Counted from the stretch's first letter, positions 1 to 13,152 are shown. The stretch: 64,000 nucleotides of DNA from Rhodamnia argentea (GCF_020921035.1 NC_063151.1:2790001-2854000), one strand, 5' to 3'. Notes: generated by a model from the letters alone, not told the origin. A program made the numbers and translations.

Positions 1-97
1 GTCAACGGAAAATATTTTTCGGTCGACGAAAAATGTCTTTGTAAAATTGTGGAAAATAATTTCCATTTTGTAAAACAAGAAATCATTTTCCCAATCT

Positions 98-1195
98 TTG
101 CCGCTTTCGAAGAGCCAAAATATCATCTTCAATAGCCTTGACTTGAGTATCTCCTCATTCAGCTCCCCTTGGGACTTCCCTTCGCGATCGGGTTCACATT
201 GGGTCGACGAGCGTCGACTTCCCAAAGCCGCCGGCGCCGAGGACGGTGAGGATCTCGCCCTTGCAAGCCTCGCCGGAGATGTCGTTGTCCAAGACCTTGC
301 TCCGGGTGAAGAGGCTCTCCTTGACGACGGGGTCCTCGACTACGACGGAGTCGAGGTGGCTATGGGTGCGCATGAAAACACTTCTCCATGAGAAATCAAC
401 TTCTGATCAGAAGTTGATTTCTCTACTTCTCCTCAAAAGTAGAAGTTGATTTTTCTACTTCTGCTCCGGATTGACTTCCGATCAGAAAAATTCGTTTGAT
501 AACGGTTGAAAATTTCTACTTTTGAAACATTATTAACAAAATCTTCGGCGGCGATGGTCGACGGTGGTGGTGGTTGGCGGGGTCGGCGGCGGCCGCGACG
601 GCTATGGTCGGCAGACGGCTGTCACAGAACGATGGTTGGCGGAGGCGGCGGCGGCCGTGGCGGTGGCGGCGGTAGTTGGCTGCGGCCGACGGCCACAGAA
701 CGGTGATCGGCGAAGGTGAGTATGGTCTAAGAAGTGATTCCGGAGCCAAGAAGTTAAAATTTTTTACTTCTCAAAATTGGCCAAAAATCCTATCATAAGT
801 GAAAAATCTTACCATAAGTCAATTTTTTTACCAAACAGATTTCTACTTCGATTAGGTTTTTATCAAACACATTTCTCCGCCAAATAGGTTTCCAGCAGAG
901 AAATGCAATTTTTCAAGTGTTTTCATGCACACCCTACGACACCAAGGAGAAGCGAGGACAGTGCGACCTTATGACGAACTTTCACACCGTACGTGAAGTT
1001 GTTGAAGTGGAGGACCAAGGGGAGGGAGCACAGTTCAAGGATGGCATCGATATCGAGGACGTTGTGGTAGACGAGCATCTCGTCGCTGTCGCCAGCGACC
1101 CGCTTGCGAGCGTCGCAAACACGCTTGAGGAGCCGAGCGAGGGTCGACGAGGGAGCGTCTACTGCGCTGGGGTGGGAGGATTTGACCGGTGAGGA
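98..1195 (-). pseudogene. ABCG half-transporter fragment, broken by an insertion
   Basis: Read on the minus strand, about 1195 to 935 encodes an ABCG N-terminal region: LARLLKRVCDARKRV, a spacer, then PLVLHFNNFTYGVKV, which resembles the LSFNNLTYSVKV stretch of plant WBC/ABCG half-transporters. After the insertion at 364-934 the homology resumes, with ESLFTRSKVLDNDISGEA and a degenerate Walker A (GAGGFGKST, where the family has GASGSGKST). A stop codon follows soon after the Walker A, and a second one downstream. No membrane domain is visible, so only the start of the nucleotide-binding domain survives. Intact relatives are plasma-membrane exporters of lipids, hormones or cutin/suberin precursors. 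This copy cannot work. The flanks (1-100 and about 1225-1370) contain similar GGAAAAT-rich stretches, so the fragment may have been carried by a transposon whose left end lies outside the window. Confidence 0.7.
364..934. mobile_element. PIF/Harbinger-like non-autonomous element, copy 1
   Basis: The ends are inverted repeats: GGGTGCGCATGAAAACACTT on the left and the complement of AAGTGTTTTCATGCACACCC on the right. Subterminal DNA is rich in AAGTAGAAGTTGATTT-type motifs, and the core (about 550-710) is a GGT/GGC triplet-rich stretch. A second copy lies at 36451-37086 in the opposite orientation with the same ends and the same order of parts. There is no transposase reading frame. The flanking trinucleotides are TAT and TAC, an imperfect match to the three-base duplication expected of Harbinger elements. 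The second copy supports the class more clearly. Confidence 0.65.
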
Positions 1196-2853
1196 AATCC
1201 GGGTTTGGGATTGAGGGAATATGCAATTTGGGGAGATAATTTAGGAAAATAATTTCCTATTCATTTTCATATTTCTGCCAAACGCCAAAAAATACGATCA
1301 TTTTCTAGGAAAATGATTTCTTAAAAAAATATTTTATGCAAATATCATATTTTCCGTGAAACAATAAGCCTTGTATTGGGCCTAAATGGGTTTGTTCAGA
1401 TCCGCCCATGAATTTTTTTTTTTTTTTTTGGGTCCATGATTCAAATAAGACATATTGTTTTTCTCCATATGACAATTCCCTTTGACCCAATTTTTTTTTT
1501 TTTTTTTGACAATTCCCAAATATGTAAAATCGTATGTCCAAATCCGCCCAATTTAACTTGGGCCTTATTAGCTCGAGCAGGCCTAGGCAACCTAGAGGCC
1601 CCAATTACACAGCCGTCGTGGTAGCCTCTACATCTTCTTCGTCAACTGTGTTTGAAGTGCTATTGTATTGTCACGATCCTTAAATAATGTCAAATCAATT
1701 CGATTACGAATCGGCGATGCTTACGCGCATGAGTTACTAAAATCAGATCGACAATCCGGGTAAGAATGACTTCTTTATGGCTGAGACATTTGTTCCGCGA
1801 TAAATAACTCATCCGATGATCCAATGAGATTTTTTTTTTTTAAAAAAAGAGTCTTGTGCACATTAGACACCAGATATTAACGGTTGACATACTCACTTGG
1901 TATTTATGTTCAGTTTGAGATGGAATTATGCCGATAGGATGTAAAATTTCATTGAATAATTATCTTATGGACCAATATTTCCGTAAAAACCAAATATGAT
2001 AAAATGAGAAAATGGCACGGATTATTTTTGAACTTTAACTCAATCCGCAATGTCCTCTCTAAACTTTTAATTCGTTCAATATGGTCCTTGAACTTTTTTA
2101 TACATGCTCAAACCCCTGGACTATCTAAAAGTGTTCGATATTGTTTCTCAACTCAAATCAATTGAATGATAATTAATTAGTTATTTTCATATAATATAGG
2201 GACTAGTTTGAATATTTGCCAAACATTCGTGAGTCATATTGAATAAATTAAAAGTTCATGATAATTAATTAGTTATTTTCATATAGTATGGGGATTAGTT
2301 TGAACATTTACCAAAAGTTCGTGAGCCATATTGAATAAACTAAAAGTTTATGGACGACATTGCACATTAAGTTAAAGTTCATAGGTCATATTGAACAAAT
2401 TGAAAGAACGATGACCATATTGCACATTAGCCGATTCCGATGGTATTAAACAACGTTGTAATATAAATTAAAGTTGGACGGAAGGATTTAATTATGGTAT
2501 GTGCTCGGGACAAAAATTGTAACAAAACAAAATATAGAGAGGAAAAACGGAACTTTTTAGAATTATGGGGGTCGAAAATGTAGTTTCTCATATTTCTTGA
2601 TGTGTTTTGACGTGGAGACTCGATCGAGAGAGAGAGAGAGATAGAGATTGCGAGAGCTCGTCCCATTGGATCGGCCACCACAGCCGAATCAATTTCTGCG
2701 AAGGATCCGAGGCCGTGTCGCGCAAATTTTGATCTTTCTCCCTCGTGTTGTGCCAATTTCACCGTCGACGATCCGACGTACCTGAATTGGCTCGATCTCT
2801 CCCTAGGGTTTCGATTCGATTCGGTTCCGTTTTTGCGAGTCCCAGTCCTCTTC
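1196..2853. other. intergenic stretch upstream of the SNARE gene
   Basis: AT-rich DNA with two long T runs near 1411-1430 and 1492-1507, a 92-base direct duplication (listed separately), and the presumed promoter and 5' leader of the SNARE gene near 2600-2853, including a GA run at 2626-2640. No coding region is visible. Confidence 0.6.
2168..2351. repeat. two-copy 92-base direct repeat
   Basis: Bases 2168-2259 and 2260-2351 are two adjacent copies of one 92-base unit that starts GATAATTAATTAGTTATTTT. They differ at scattered positions. A third partial relative of the second half follows near 2352-2420. The function is unknown; it looks like a local slippage or unequal-crossing product. Confidence 0.8.
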
Positions 2854-5837
2854 ATGGCCGGCAATTTCCACCGAGGCGGTTCATTGTACGGCGGCGCCGC
2901 TCCCTACCGATCCCAGTACTTCTCTTCCCCTAACGTCCCCGTTTTCTGCGTGGATCTTGGTTGTCATGTTCTGGGAAATTTTCTTTTCTTGCTCTAGTTA
3001 TTGATTTCGCTCGTGGTGCTTCTGTTAAAAAAGAGAGGGACTCAGCACGAGACCCGCGGGTGGCTCCGATGAAGTTCAATTGCGGATCGACCCGATGCAT
3101 GGGGACTTGGATGACGAGATCACTGGTCTCCGCAAGCAAGTTCGGCAATTGAGAAACGTACGTTCTCTTTTCCTCCGTCCTAATTTTGAGCTGTTTGGGG
3201 ATAGAATTTCGCTTGCTGTGATCTCGGCCCTAATCAGCGAGATGAAATCTGTTGAGCTTCTTGGCTAATTGCTTCCCGGGTAAAGTAGCTAAGTCGGGGT
3301 GGCCCTTTGGAATGTCCTAAGGGATGCTAAGATATGAAAAATTTTACCGAAGTAATGTCAATTCTTTACTCAACACGAGTTCTTACTTTTGAAAAGGTCC
3401 TAAATTAAGACTTTTCAGTTCAATTCAGATTGTAATCGGTACTGTATTGATAAATTTAGCTAATTAAAAATTCTGTAATTTTAATTACTAGGAAGTGATG
3501 CTTTCACTACCTATGCTGGGTTTGATGAAGGAGAATGACTTTCGTCCTGAATCACACAGAGTGCTGCCGTTATATTACATGCGGAGGACGGAAATTTCTT
3601 TGAGGGAATCGTCATGGAAGAGTTTTAGTGCTTGTGGATACTAAATAATGGACTTCCCCGGTTCACTGCCATGACAATTTTGTTTGTCTAGAAGGGCTTG
3701 CTGTTGCCTAGAAACCTTTGCTCTTACTAGGTTACAGTATTTTTTAGGGAAAAAAGTGGTTTAGTTTCGGAGGTATAGTAATAAGAATTGAAAAAGCAGG
3801 TGGAGGTTCTTATCCATTACATCATAATTGATGTCAGTATTCATTGAAATTCTACTTTCAACATTTTGAGACATACTTTGCTCAGGTCTAAGCAGCCTTT
3901 TGTGGTTTGCACTTTCATTTGTCTTTGACCACATTTAATGAGAGAAGGCTTAGTTAAGGTAGATGTTGTTCCGCCTCCATGTCAATAGTCCTGTAGAACT
4001 CTGTTTGATTGAGCAATGATTTGATAAGGACATTTTAACCCTCATGTATAAGACATTGTCTCTAGGGGTGAACTTCAAGCTGTTTGCTCTGGGCTTTCTA
4101 TAGCTTGGGAAAGAGGTCACAGGAATTTAGTAATTGAAAGTTTCCTTCTGTTTTATATAAATTAAGGCTGAAGATGTAGATGAAAAACTTGACTTTTGAC
4201 GAACCATTTTTGGGACAGTATTTCCTTGTAAGGTTTTATTATGGTGTTAGAGCCACTTACTCAGAGAAGGAAATGCTTGTATTGATTCTGTGCGACACGC
4301 AAATGGTTTGGTTTGGCTGGTGAATGGATTTCAGATGATGACAGTGGTATTAGTTATTTGGTATGCCTCCTCATGAGTATCTTGAGTTCTAGCCATTTAT
4401 TGTTTCTAGTATAAACTTCTGATGCTGGCCAATTTGCTGAGATAATGTGTTGAAAACCGAGAATAAGAGTGGAATGGCCAAGTCAGAAGAAGATATTGTC
4501 AATCATGGTGATTGGGAACCCACCTTAAGCTATTCTTTGAGTTTGAAAGAAAGGAGACTTGAGATATTCTCTCCAAAATTACATATATTTACAGTTGTGA
4601 TGACATATGTGTGTTAGCACAATGTGTGCTTCTTCTTTTCTACATAGTGCATCCTGAACTTTAGGACTGGCAGACATGCTACCAAATTGTGATGTATAGA
4701 TGTTTCACTGTTTGCTTTCTCAGCTCTTCACTCTTGGTGCAGGTTGCGCAAGAGATAGAGACAGAAGCAACATTTCAGAATGATCTGCTCAATCAGCTGG
4801 TATGTCCACTTACTTCTTAGCCCTCTGAATTTCTCTTTGCTTTTCCTTGCAGCATGTCGAGCCTTACTAGTCAAGAATGAAAATGGTCTATAAATTATGA
4901 CTTTTCAAAACAGTAAGTCAATGAAAGAACTAGTGGATTCATTTGTTTTTACAAAGGGCGTTGAAGGTAGGTAGATAATGTGCGTCATAGTCGCTTTGAA
5001 CTATTTATGGTTATACCATCCGTGTTCCTGCACTTTTGAGTTTCAGTTTCATTTATTGTCATAAGGTGTAGCCCCCTTCCTGAACCTTCTTGATGTCTGC
5101 CATTTCTCTTCTGAAGGCATTTTTATCTCACGAGCCTAATTATGGGATTGTAGTCGTTTTGTCATTTAAATTTGTTATTTGACTGCCTTAACCGTAGCTT
5201 TTGAAATTGTACTGGTTGCTCTTCCATTATTTTCTACCTTGTTTAGAAAATGAAAAAAAAAAAAAATGAGGTGATGACAAATGGGTCAGAATCTCATCCT
5301 GGTTCACAAGATTAATCTCTTCCAATTTGGTGTGAAAATGAGAGGGTCTCAATGGAAAATTTTGGCTTTTTCCATATAAACCTAACTGATGTAACACCTT
5401 ACACCATTGAAACAATTTAGGCATTCAATGCTGATTTTGGATCTGAGGTCTCTGATGGCGAATCGCATGACGATATCTGCCGTGTCTTATAATTTACGCT
5501 CTTAAAAATTAAGATGAGAGTATCGAATCGGACTGTCCGTGATCTTCTTAACTGCACAGTTTTATCTGTTTACTAAAATGAAAGATAAGATTAGTAACTC
5601 GTACTTTACCTACTTGCCATCTACTTTATGCCACATTGTCAGCTCCCTAAGAGAATATAAATTATTTTACTGCAGCAAATGACTTTGATCAAAGCACAAG
5701 CAGGTGTTAAGAACAACGTGCGGAGGCTGAACAAGAGCATAGTTCAGTACGGTTCAAGTAATGTCGTCCATGTTGTGGCTTTTGCATTGGTTTGCTTCTT
5801 CTTTGTCTACCTATGGTCGAAACTTTCCAAAAGATGA
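2854..5837 (+). CDS. Bet1/Sft1-like Qc-SNARE (At4g14600-type)
   Basis: Four exons are inferred at 2854-2915, 3034-3157, 4743-4799 and 5676-5837, all with GT-AG junctions and matching phases, giving 134 residues. The product starts MAGNFHRGGSLYGGAAPYRS and contains IDPMHGDLDDEITGLRKQVR, then a heptad-type SNARE helix (about residues 35-105). The C-terminal membrane anchor is VVHVVAFALVCFFFVYLW, ending SKLSKR. This matches my memory of the Arabidopsis Bet1-like SNARE At4g14600 (about 137 residues) along its whole length. Such proteins sit in ER/Golgi membranes as tail-anchored Qc-SNAREs and help vesicles fuse. Intron 2 is about 1.6 kb. The exon 1 boundary rests on frame and homology only; the rest is firm. 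Confidence 0.92.
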
Positions 5838-6238
5838 GGGCTGCTACTCTTCTGCGGGGCTAGTAGCATTGAGCTGCTGATTTACTGCTAGAGGGATTTG
5901 CTAGGACACTATATAATCATCTCTCGACAACTCCACTGTAAATTGTTTTTTTTGGGGAAATTATGCTACATGAGATTCATATGTTGGTGACAGATTTTCC
6001 TCATTCGGAGAGAACTCACATCTGCTTACAACCTATACTTGAAATGGCAAAAGTGAATGTTTATTGCTTCCTTCTACATGATAGTATTAGTATGTGTTTG
6101 TTTCTCTTACAATGCGAACTCTGCCCTGTTGATCTTTTGCTGAACAAGAAACGATCAGACTTCCCTCCTCGATAAAGATCTAAGGGGAGGGGGAGGAATG
6201 CCGGTAAGCTTTTTACTGGTGAATAACCAATCGCAACC

Positions 6239-8133
6239 CTAGCAGACACAGGTGGTTGTCTTAGGCTGCAAACGCTTCTTGGCTTCTTTCAGTTTGCTTT
6301 CTCTGACTTGGCTGAGGACGGTTCTCGTCCACTCAGCAAAGAAAGTTTCGTTGTGTCCCACCTGGCCATCTTTGTAGAATAAGAAGCAATCGAGATCCTG
6401 GTGAGGGTTGGGACAATCTTTAGTCCCCAGCGGTTCCCAGTATGCGCCCTCGTGTATCATGCCACACAGCTCAGCCGTCCAACGGTGGGCATGTTGGCCA
6501 ATGCCTGCGAGCTCTAACCATCCTCTGGGGAAGAACTCCATTACCCTACTGCCCTGATCCATGAAGAGCATGTTTGTCAGCTGCGCGCCATGTGGAGTCG
6601 CAACGATGTCTGTGTGAGTCATGACTCGCACCTGAAAGATGAAGGAACATATGTATGAGCATGTATAGAGCTCTTATTAGGAAAGCGATGGCAGCATACG
6701 TGCCAACGTGTGGCTTGGCGTTTGAAATCTGAGAAAGCAAATTAAATTGATCGCGAACTCTTTTGAATTACTCTTTAGAAAATAACAAATATCTTCAGAT
6801 TTCACATCTTCCGAAGCTCTTGGTGCCTAATGCACGTCTTTTCTTTATCTGAAATTGCGACTTTCCACCCGAAATCTTAGCTCGTCGTCAGCCTTCTTGG
6901 TGATTGGAGGACTTAAATAGCCTAATAAATCAACTGTCGCCGACCATCACATGATGTTCGACATTGTTTAATACGATCTAGGGAGCGAAGTCATCACTCA
7001 ACCAGGAAAGCCTAGTAAAATAAGAGCGAAAGAGAGACAACAGCTTCATGAACATGGTGCAGAGAGCAAACCTGGTCGCAGAAGGTCAGATCTTCCGACT
7101 GAACAACGCTCAGGGCGCATCCATCCACCTTCTCACATTCCCTAGCGAACACGTTAACCACGGCCGACGCGTTCTTGAATGACCTCGAGCCTCTTCTCAT
7201 GAGCAAAGTCATCCTCACGACCGGTTCACCTCTCTCGTTCACCCCCTCGCCTTTACCACCAGTGTTGATCCCACAAACCTCTCTTGCCTTACATCTCAGC
7301 TGCTCAGAGACTTGCAGCTTCTTCTCCTCCCCCATTTTCCCAATATTGTGCCGCATAACGACCGCCCTCTCAAAGCAATAAGGCACATCCCCTCCTCCTC
7401 CTCCAAAGACTTCAACGGCGACATCTCCGTATGTCGCTTGCATGAGGTTCTGAGCCCAAGCCCCCATCTTGCTCCTGAGCTCCCCCCAGTGGAACAATAC
7501 CCACCTTGTTGGCTTCAAGCATTGGTTCCTCATTGACCACCCAACGAAAGGTGCCACTGCATATAACCCATGCCACAGATTCACGTAGTCATAGTAGGTG
7601 TCTGATACGAAGGTCAGGCCTTTCAAGAGAGTGGCCGATTCTGGAAGGCTCTCGGGCCATGCCAAAGCATAAGAGTTTTTGCTGCCAGCTGTGGCGTCCC
7701 GACCCTTGATGCATAAGATTCTTCCCTTGGATGCTTGGGAAGGGAAATAGAGGTGCTCCGCTTCGTTCTCTTCGGCGGTGTCGCTTAACGAGCTCATGAA
7801 CCAAGTGTTTCCGGACATGGCAGCTTCCGTGTCCGCGTATCTCAGGTCCTTGAGAGGGAGGAAAGTGACCGACTCTTGAAGCTTGGCCGTTAGATTGTCA
7901 AGTCTATCGGACCAATCGTTGTTTGTGGTGGAGTCAACCGTTACCGCCGTCCATTTCTTGAAGAATTCCCAAGAAGTAGAACCGGAAGGAGCAGCAAGTG
8001 TGAAAGACTGGATGCGGAAGAGAATGGGAACTAGAAACAGAGTCAAGGTGAATAAGACGATGAGCGCAGGCGACTGACAGGAGCAACCCTTGGGGCGTTT
8101 GGTTTTCGCTTTTGACAGCTTCTCAACGTCCAT
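6239..8133 (-). CDS. GT61 (DUF563) family glycosyltransferase
   Basis: Two exons are inferred, 7072-8133 and 6239-6631, joined in phase 0 (CAG|GT donor, CAG acceptor), giving 484 residues. The start is the ATG at 8133. Residues 22-40 (PALIVLFTLTLFLVPILFR) form one membrane segment after a short basic tail, as in type II Golgi enzymes. Exon 2 carries DIVATPHGAQLTN followed by FMDQGS and VMEFFPRGW, the conserved C-terminal block of GT61 transferases. Family members transfer xylose, arabinose or GlcNAc to glycans and hemicelluloses in the Golgi; the sugar used here cannot be told. The gene is convergent with the SNARE gene, about 400 bases away. A TATA-rich stretch lies about 70 bases upstream of the ATG. 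Confidence 0.88.
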
Positions 8134-8202
8134 TGATCGATCGAGGGAGAGAGAAGCCTTACTAAGCTTCTTAAAATTCTAAGAGAGACTTGACCAAAAA
8201 GC

Positions 8203-8222
8203 CTTATATATATATATATAAG
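8203..8222 (-). promoter_or_regulatory. TATA-like core promoter of the GT61 gene
   Basis: Read on the minus strand, a run of TA dinucleotides ending in ATATAAGG lies about 70 bases before the start codon at 8133. That spacing leaves a plausible 5' leader of some 40 bases. The same run is also a short microsatellite, so the promoter role is an inference from position. Confidence 0.5.
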
Positions 8223-9198
8223 CTTCTTGAAAGTCCAACAGAGATTTAACCTTTGACAATATCACATGGATGCATCATACTTAATTCCGTTGTTTGAATA
8301 CGTGGTTCTAATGCCGTCCCTCGAAAGGCAAATCCGCTTCCGCAGGAAGAGGCCGAACTTGCTAACATGCAAGGCATAGGCGTGAAACCAAAGTCATAAA
8401 TTCTGGAGGCCCCTTAGCAGATAGTGGCTTTGACCCCAAACAAAATAATAAAATCTCCCTTCCCAAGTCGACCGATCCAAGATAGATCCTCGGAAAACTG
8501 TCATACTTCAGTCTCTATTATTAACCCCAAGGTGTAGTCTTAAAAAAAACTTATGTCAATGCTTAAGTTTAATACGACCATGCATTTGGAAGATCTTACT
8601 TCTGAGATCTGTGCCTGGAACTTTGGGTTAGTGTTGACTGTTAGGTGGAAAACTCAACGAGATTAACTCCTCTTGCACCAGGTACATCGACCCGAGATAA
8701 TGGCAAAGGGACACAATCGCCCATCACCATGCGAGCTGAACCATCGCTAAAACTGAAACAGAACCGGCGTATATATCCCCACATGAACCATGTAGATGAT
8801 GTTAGAATTTAAACGGATGCCTAACGACGAGTTGAAAGAGCCGTACGTAGAGAGACATAAAACATGACCTTCCAGAGCAGCAGTCCTTTTTTTCTTCCCG
8901 AGGTAAAGAGCAAGCTGGCTTGAAAGGCAAAAGCACAGTAGTCAATAAACTATTTACATTCTCTGTACAATGACTCGTTCACATGGTTAGTGTTACAGAC
9001 CATTATTGAAATGCATAAAAGAATAAAAGTTACTTAGCATGTTTTCAGGATCCAGAGCCAACCATTCCAATTCCACCAGAATCAGCTGGTTATCATCATC
9101 GCTTGCTCCCGGGAGATTATGCCAGATGCAGACGGAATTTATCCCCAACTTAAAAGCAAAGGAGATGACCATGTTGATGACATTAGTCGGTCAGCAGA
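8223..9198. other. intergenic DNA between GT61 and PEPKR2 genes
   Basis: No coding region, RNA gene or transposon ends are visible. The left part is presumably the GT61 promoter and the right part the PEPKR2 3' untranslated region. Confidence 0.5.
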
Positions 9199-12100
9199 TC
9201 AGAAAGCTTTACAGAGTGTATTGGACCTCATGTTAGACGAGCACTGTTGCTCTATTGGGCCCGTGGGACTACACAGCCTGCTCCTCTTTGGCTCCGAAAT
9301 CCTCACTTGTGAGATAGCCACTGAAAGGGCATCCACAAAACCACATTCATCAGTCTCCTCAGGCTTGCCGCTCGGACTAGGGGGTGACGGAAGTCTTGAG
9401 CCTCCATCAGCAGAACCAGAGCATATCCTGCTTCCATATTGCTCGAGGCCAAGCGCAGCAGCTACTTGCACAGAGGAAGCTGCCACTTGGTTCTTTGGTT
9501 TTGACTTAAAGGACAAAGATTTCAATGTGCGCTCTGTGTAGAACAAGATCCAAGGATGCCCTGAAACAACATTAGCAGTCATCTTAGCCGATGCAACTGA
9601 AAGGAACACCTTCAGAGCGCTACTTGACATTGCACTGGCTCAGAAGGTTAAATTTTGAGCTGCAGCAAGAACCAGATGAATAATTTACCTAATACAAGCC
9701 AACAACACATAAACTGCAGTTGAAAGCGACTGACCAATAAAAGGTCGCCTTCATTACTTAATGGACCAAAAAAATATATATTGCACTGGCTCAGAAGGCA
9801 AAATTACGAGCTGCAGCAAGAACCATATTGAATACTTCACCTAATACAAGCCAACAAGACATAAACTGCAGTTGAAAGTGACTGAGACTAATGAAAGGTC
9901 ACCTTCATTAATTAATGGACCCAAAAAAAAAAAAAGGAATGGCGATATACCAGCTTGCAAGCAGGAAATTTTTTCTTGGAACTCGCGTTTTTGGTGCGAT
10001 TGCCTGAAAAGCTACCAACTTGAACCTTAGCCCAAGTGTTACATTTGATGCTAGTTATAGTCAGACAACTATGAAAACCACGGATACCACAAGCAGTAGT
10101 GACCAAAGGAAACAATTTCAGCAATGGACAAACCAAAGCCATGATCCATTTGTTCACTCTGAGAAGTACATATATCACAAGATAGGAGGTTCAATAAATG
10201 TTTGCAAGTGTGGCTTACATTATCCAAACAACAATCACCAAATTCATGAGTTCAATTGCAAAAGAAAACAACATCAAAACTTACTTAACACTTCCTCCGC
10301 AGTTATCCTAGCTGAAACATCTCTTGTCAGCATTCTTGCAATCAGATCACGAGCAGGTTTGGACACTGACTGCCATATGCCTGACTGAAAATCAAGCTTC
10401 ACACTCTTGATTGCCTCAAAGACTGCTTCCAATGAGTCACCTTGAAAAGGAAGAACACCCAGCAAGAGTGCATATAGCAGGACACCAGCACTCCATACAT
10501 CAACTTTCTCTGAATAATTCCCAATCAGAACTTCTGGAGCAACATAAGCGGGACTTCCCGCCAAACCTGTTAAGCTCTGACCTGTTATGCAGCACGGTTA
10601 TTTATTACCATAAGACCAAGTGTTGACATGGAAAAACTCCAAGTATAAGTATGGCTTGAGATCTTCACTGATGATTAGTTGAAAATTCATGACAAAAGAG
10701 TAATTGGGACAGCACGACCACCAGGTAAAGCTACGAAAAGGAAAAGCAATGACCATAGTACATAACCTGTGGAGGAACCACGTCAATAGAGATGGTTCTC
10801 CACAATAATCAATCTCCAAGAATAGCTCAATCTCATGTAAGATGCACCAAAATGCTTAAATATCAATATCACTTGAGATGCAGAGAGAGACAGAAAAAGC
10901 TCCCTAACTTAGGTTGTCATCCATGTAACCTCAGAGATGATATAGAAATAAAAAATTATGCTAAAACACAGAATTGAGGATGACAATATGCTATGAGAAG
11001 GAGATATAACACCCATAGCACATAACCTGTGGATAAACAATTGCAAAACTAATTTCAAACAATAATTTTTTTTTTTCACTTAAGATGCACTAAAGATGGT
11101 TTACGTAAGAAAGATAACTGAGAGCATTCAACATATCACCTTCCAAGAAACTCAGCTCAAGTACAATAACATTGAAGGTGCCTTGAATTGAAACACTGAG
11201 AATTAGAAAACCAACCCATAAAATCTACAGCAGCCTATACAAAGATTGGATCCACAGTATTAGTCAGGAAGGAATAACCAACCAATAATAATCAGGGACA
11301 GACTTATGTGTTGGAATGTGGGGGCTCTTGACCCGACTCATTTTTCTAGAGTTATAATAACATACTTGAAGGTTTAGAAGCTTTTTAGATAACAATCCAA
11401 TTTTTCAGCCTTAATATTGACTTCTGCCCCCATTAAAATTTCCAAAAGAAACATGATTAGTCATCTTTGCAAGTAATTTTCCCCCACAAATCATTTAAGT
11501 TCATTAAACCATTTTAAAGTTCAACGGTTATAGATAAACAAAATTTGCTTTTACCAGGCTTTCTTAAGTGTAGAATACTGCTTTAATTTCTAACATAAAT
11601 ATACTTAATTGTTGATAATTATAGCCCTCACTAAGAAGAAATTCTAGATCCGTCCCTGCAAATGATAGCTTTCACATCAGAAGAGACTGCAGCTCATCCG
11701 TACATCTAAAGCATTGTTAAAGCAACAGGGAAAGAGAAACAGAACCAAAACTAGGATCATACTAAAAAGACCAGCATATGTCATCTCTATCCAGATATTC
11801 CTACTCTCTGCCACATTCCCCTTACAAGTTTTGCTAGACTCCCCTTGCTCAGAGTGCCACATTTCAAAAGCTTCCTTTCTGAGCAAAGATGAAGTGAAAG
11901 TTCATCTTGAATACATGCTCTATCAATTGTCGTTTTTCTAAAACTCATCGCTATCTTTCATTCCCATAGATACTGACCCGATCAGACCGAAAGAGAAAAA
12001 TTGGACCTCGATATTGACACTATAATCTCCAGGTATGCAACCAATTATTTCGTCCTTCTGATACTTATGTAGTTAAGAGTGGCTTGCTACAGGGTAAGTA

Positions 12101-13152
12101 TCTCGTGAGTTTTATCATGCATATCTATTCTCTTTTCAAAAAAGGTAATGACTGGGGCAAAAAGTTAGCTCCATAAGCTCAATCATCAAGAAGGGTCACT
12201 AACAATCCTTCCTGCGAAACGCAAAAGGAAGCATATAAGCACATGCAGTCCACTATGATCTTTTGACACTTCAAAGTGGCCATTCTATCATATAGTGCGC
12301 TCTTCAGGACTAAGATTAAGGAGTTCGCTAAAGAAATATGAGAAGGACACCACTGGCAAGAAAAAAATGTAAAATTGAACTATATGAGGGAACCACACCA
12401 GAAGAGAATCTCATGGCCAGTCCAAAATCTGCAAGCTTTAACTTTCCCGAGGTTGTAAGCAGGATATTTTCAGGCTTGATATCTCTATGAATGACACCCA
12501 TTTCATGACAATATTTGATGACAAGCATCACTTCCTTCAATATATTTGCAGCCCGCTGCTCTGAAAAAGGACCTTCCTTCACCATCTGATCAATCAAACG
12601 TCCCCCAGAGCATAACTCCATCACGAGGTGAAAAGAGTCCGGCTCCTCATACACTGCCAGCAATGTCACAACCCCTGGATGGCCTGATAAATGCTGCATT
12701 ATCTCCACTTCCCGGTGAACTGTATCCTCCCCTTTCTTTAAAGTCTTACAGGCAAATTCCACACCACTGATCCTCGACCTACAGAGCCAAACAGAACCAA
12801 ATTTCCCTTGGCCAATTGTGTCACCTGAAATGTAATCATCCTCAATCTTGTTCTTCCGACCCATTCGGGTAGCAACGTCTATACATCCTATCTTCCTCTT
12901 TAGACCTCTCCCAGGAGCAACCAAGGACGAGCTGCCACAAGGTGGAGCTGTGGCGATGCCTGCCAGCCTACTTTTACACGAAGCAACAGGTTCTGCGCCT
13001 GCATCTTCTTTGCACCTCTTCTTCAGCCTTGTGTAACCTTCCAATGAATAATGAGACCTCAGATTTGAGGACTGCAAATCATTGGTAGATCTCGAAAGTT
13101 CAGGCAGCTGAGTAGACACATCGGCTTCACTTCCTTTCCTCTTTTTCCTCAT
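9199..13152 (-). CDS. PEPKR2: serine/threonine protein kinase PEPKR2 (CDPK-related)
   Basis: Three coding exons are inferred: 12399-13152, 10285-10581 and 9199-9560, with consistent phases, giving 470 residues, the length I recall for Arabidopsis PEPKR2. The N-terminus (MRKKRKGSE, then a Lys/Ser-rich tail to about residue 106) is family-specific. The kinase domain shows GQGKFGSV (114-121), the ATP-binding Lys136, HRDIKPEN (222-229), DFG (242-244) and the APE motif in exon 2 (GSPAYVAPEVL). A basic, Ser-rich C-terminal tail follows LRHPWILFY. There are no EF hands, so it is CDPK-related but not a calcium sensor itself. The start is the ATG at 13152, preceded by a predicted splice acceptor at 13157 from a 5'UTR exon. 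Intron 1 holds a likely hAT remnant and intron 2 a tandem duplication. Confidence 0.93.
9630..9931. repeat. tandem duplication (about 151 bases) in a PEPKR2 intron
   Basis: Two units, 9630-9780 and 9781-9931, both begin TTGCACTGGCTCAGAAGG and end with ATTAATGGACC-like sequence plus an A run. They differ at scattered bases. The first unit starts 69 bases inside the intron from the exon 3 acceptor. No function is evident. Confidence 0.8.
11293..11658. mobile_element. probable degraded non-autonomous hAT-type element in PEPKR2 intron 1
   Basis: The ends form an imperfect inverted pair: CAGGGACAGACTTATGT on the left against CAGGGACGGATCTAGAA read inward from the right. CAGGGAC-type ends are usual in plant hAT relatives. 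The interior is AT-rich with no reading frame. The eight flanking bases on each side agree at only five positions, so the target duplication is either decayed or misplaced. Confidence 0.45.
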
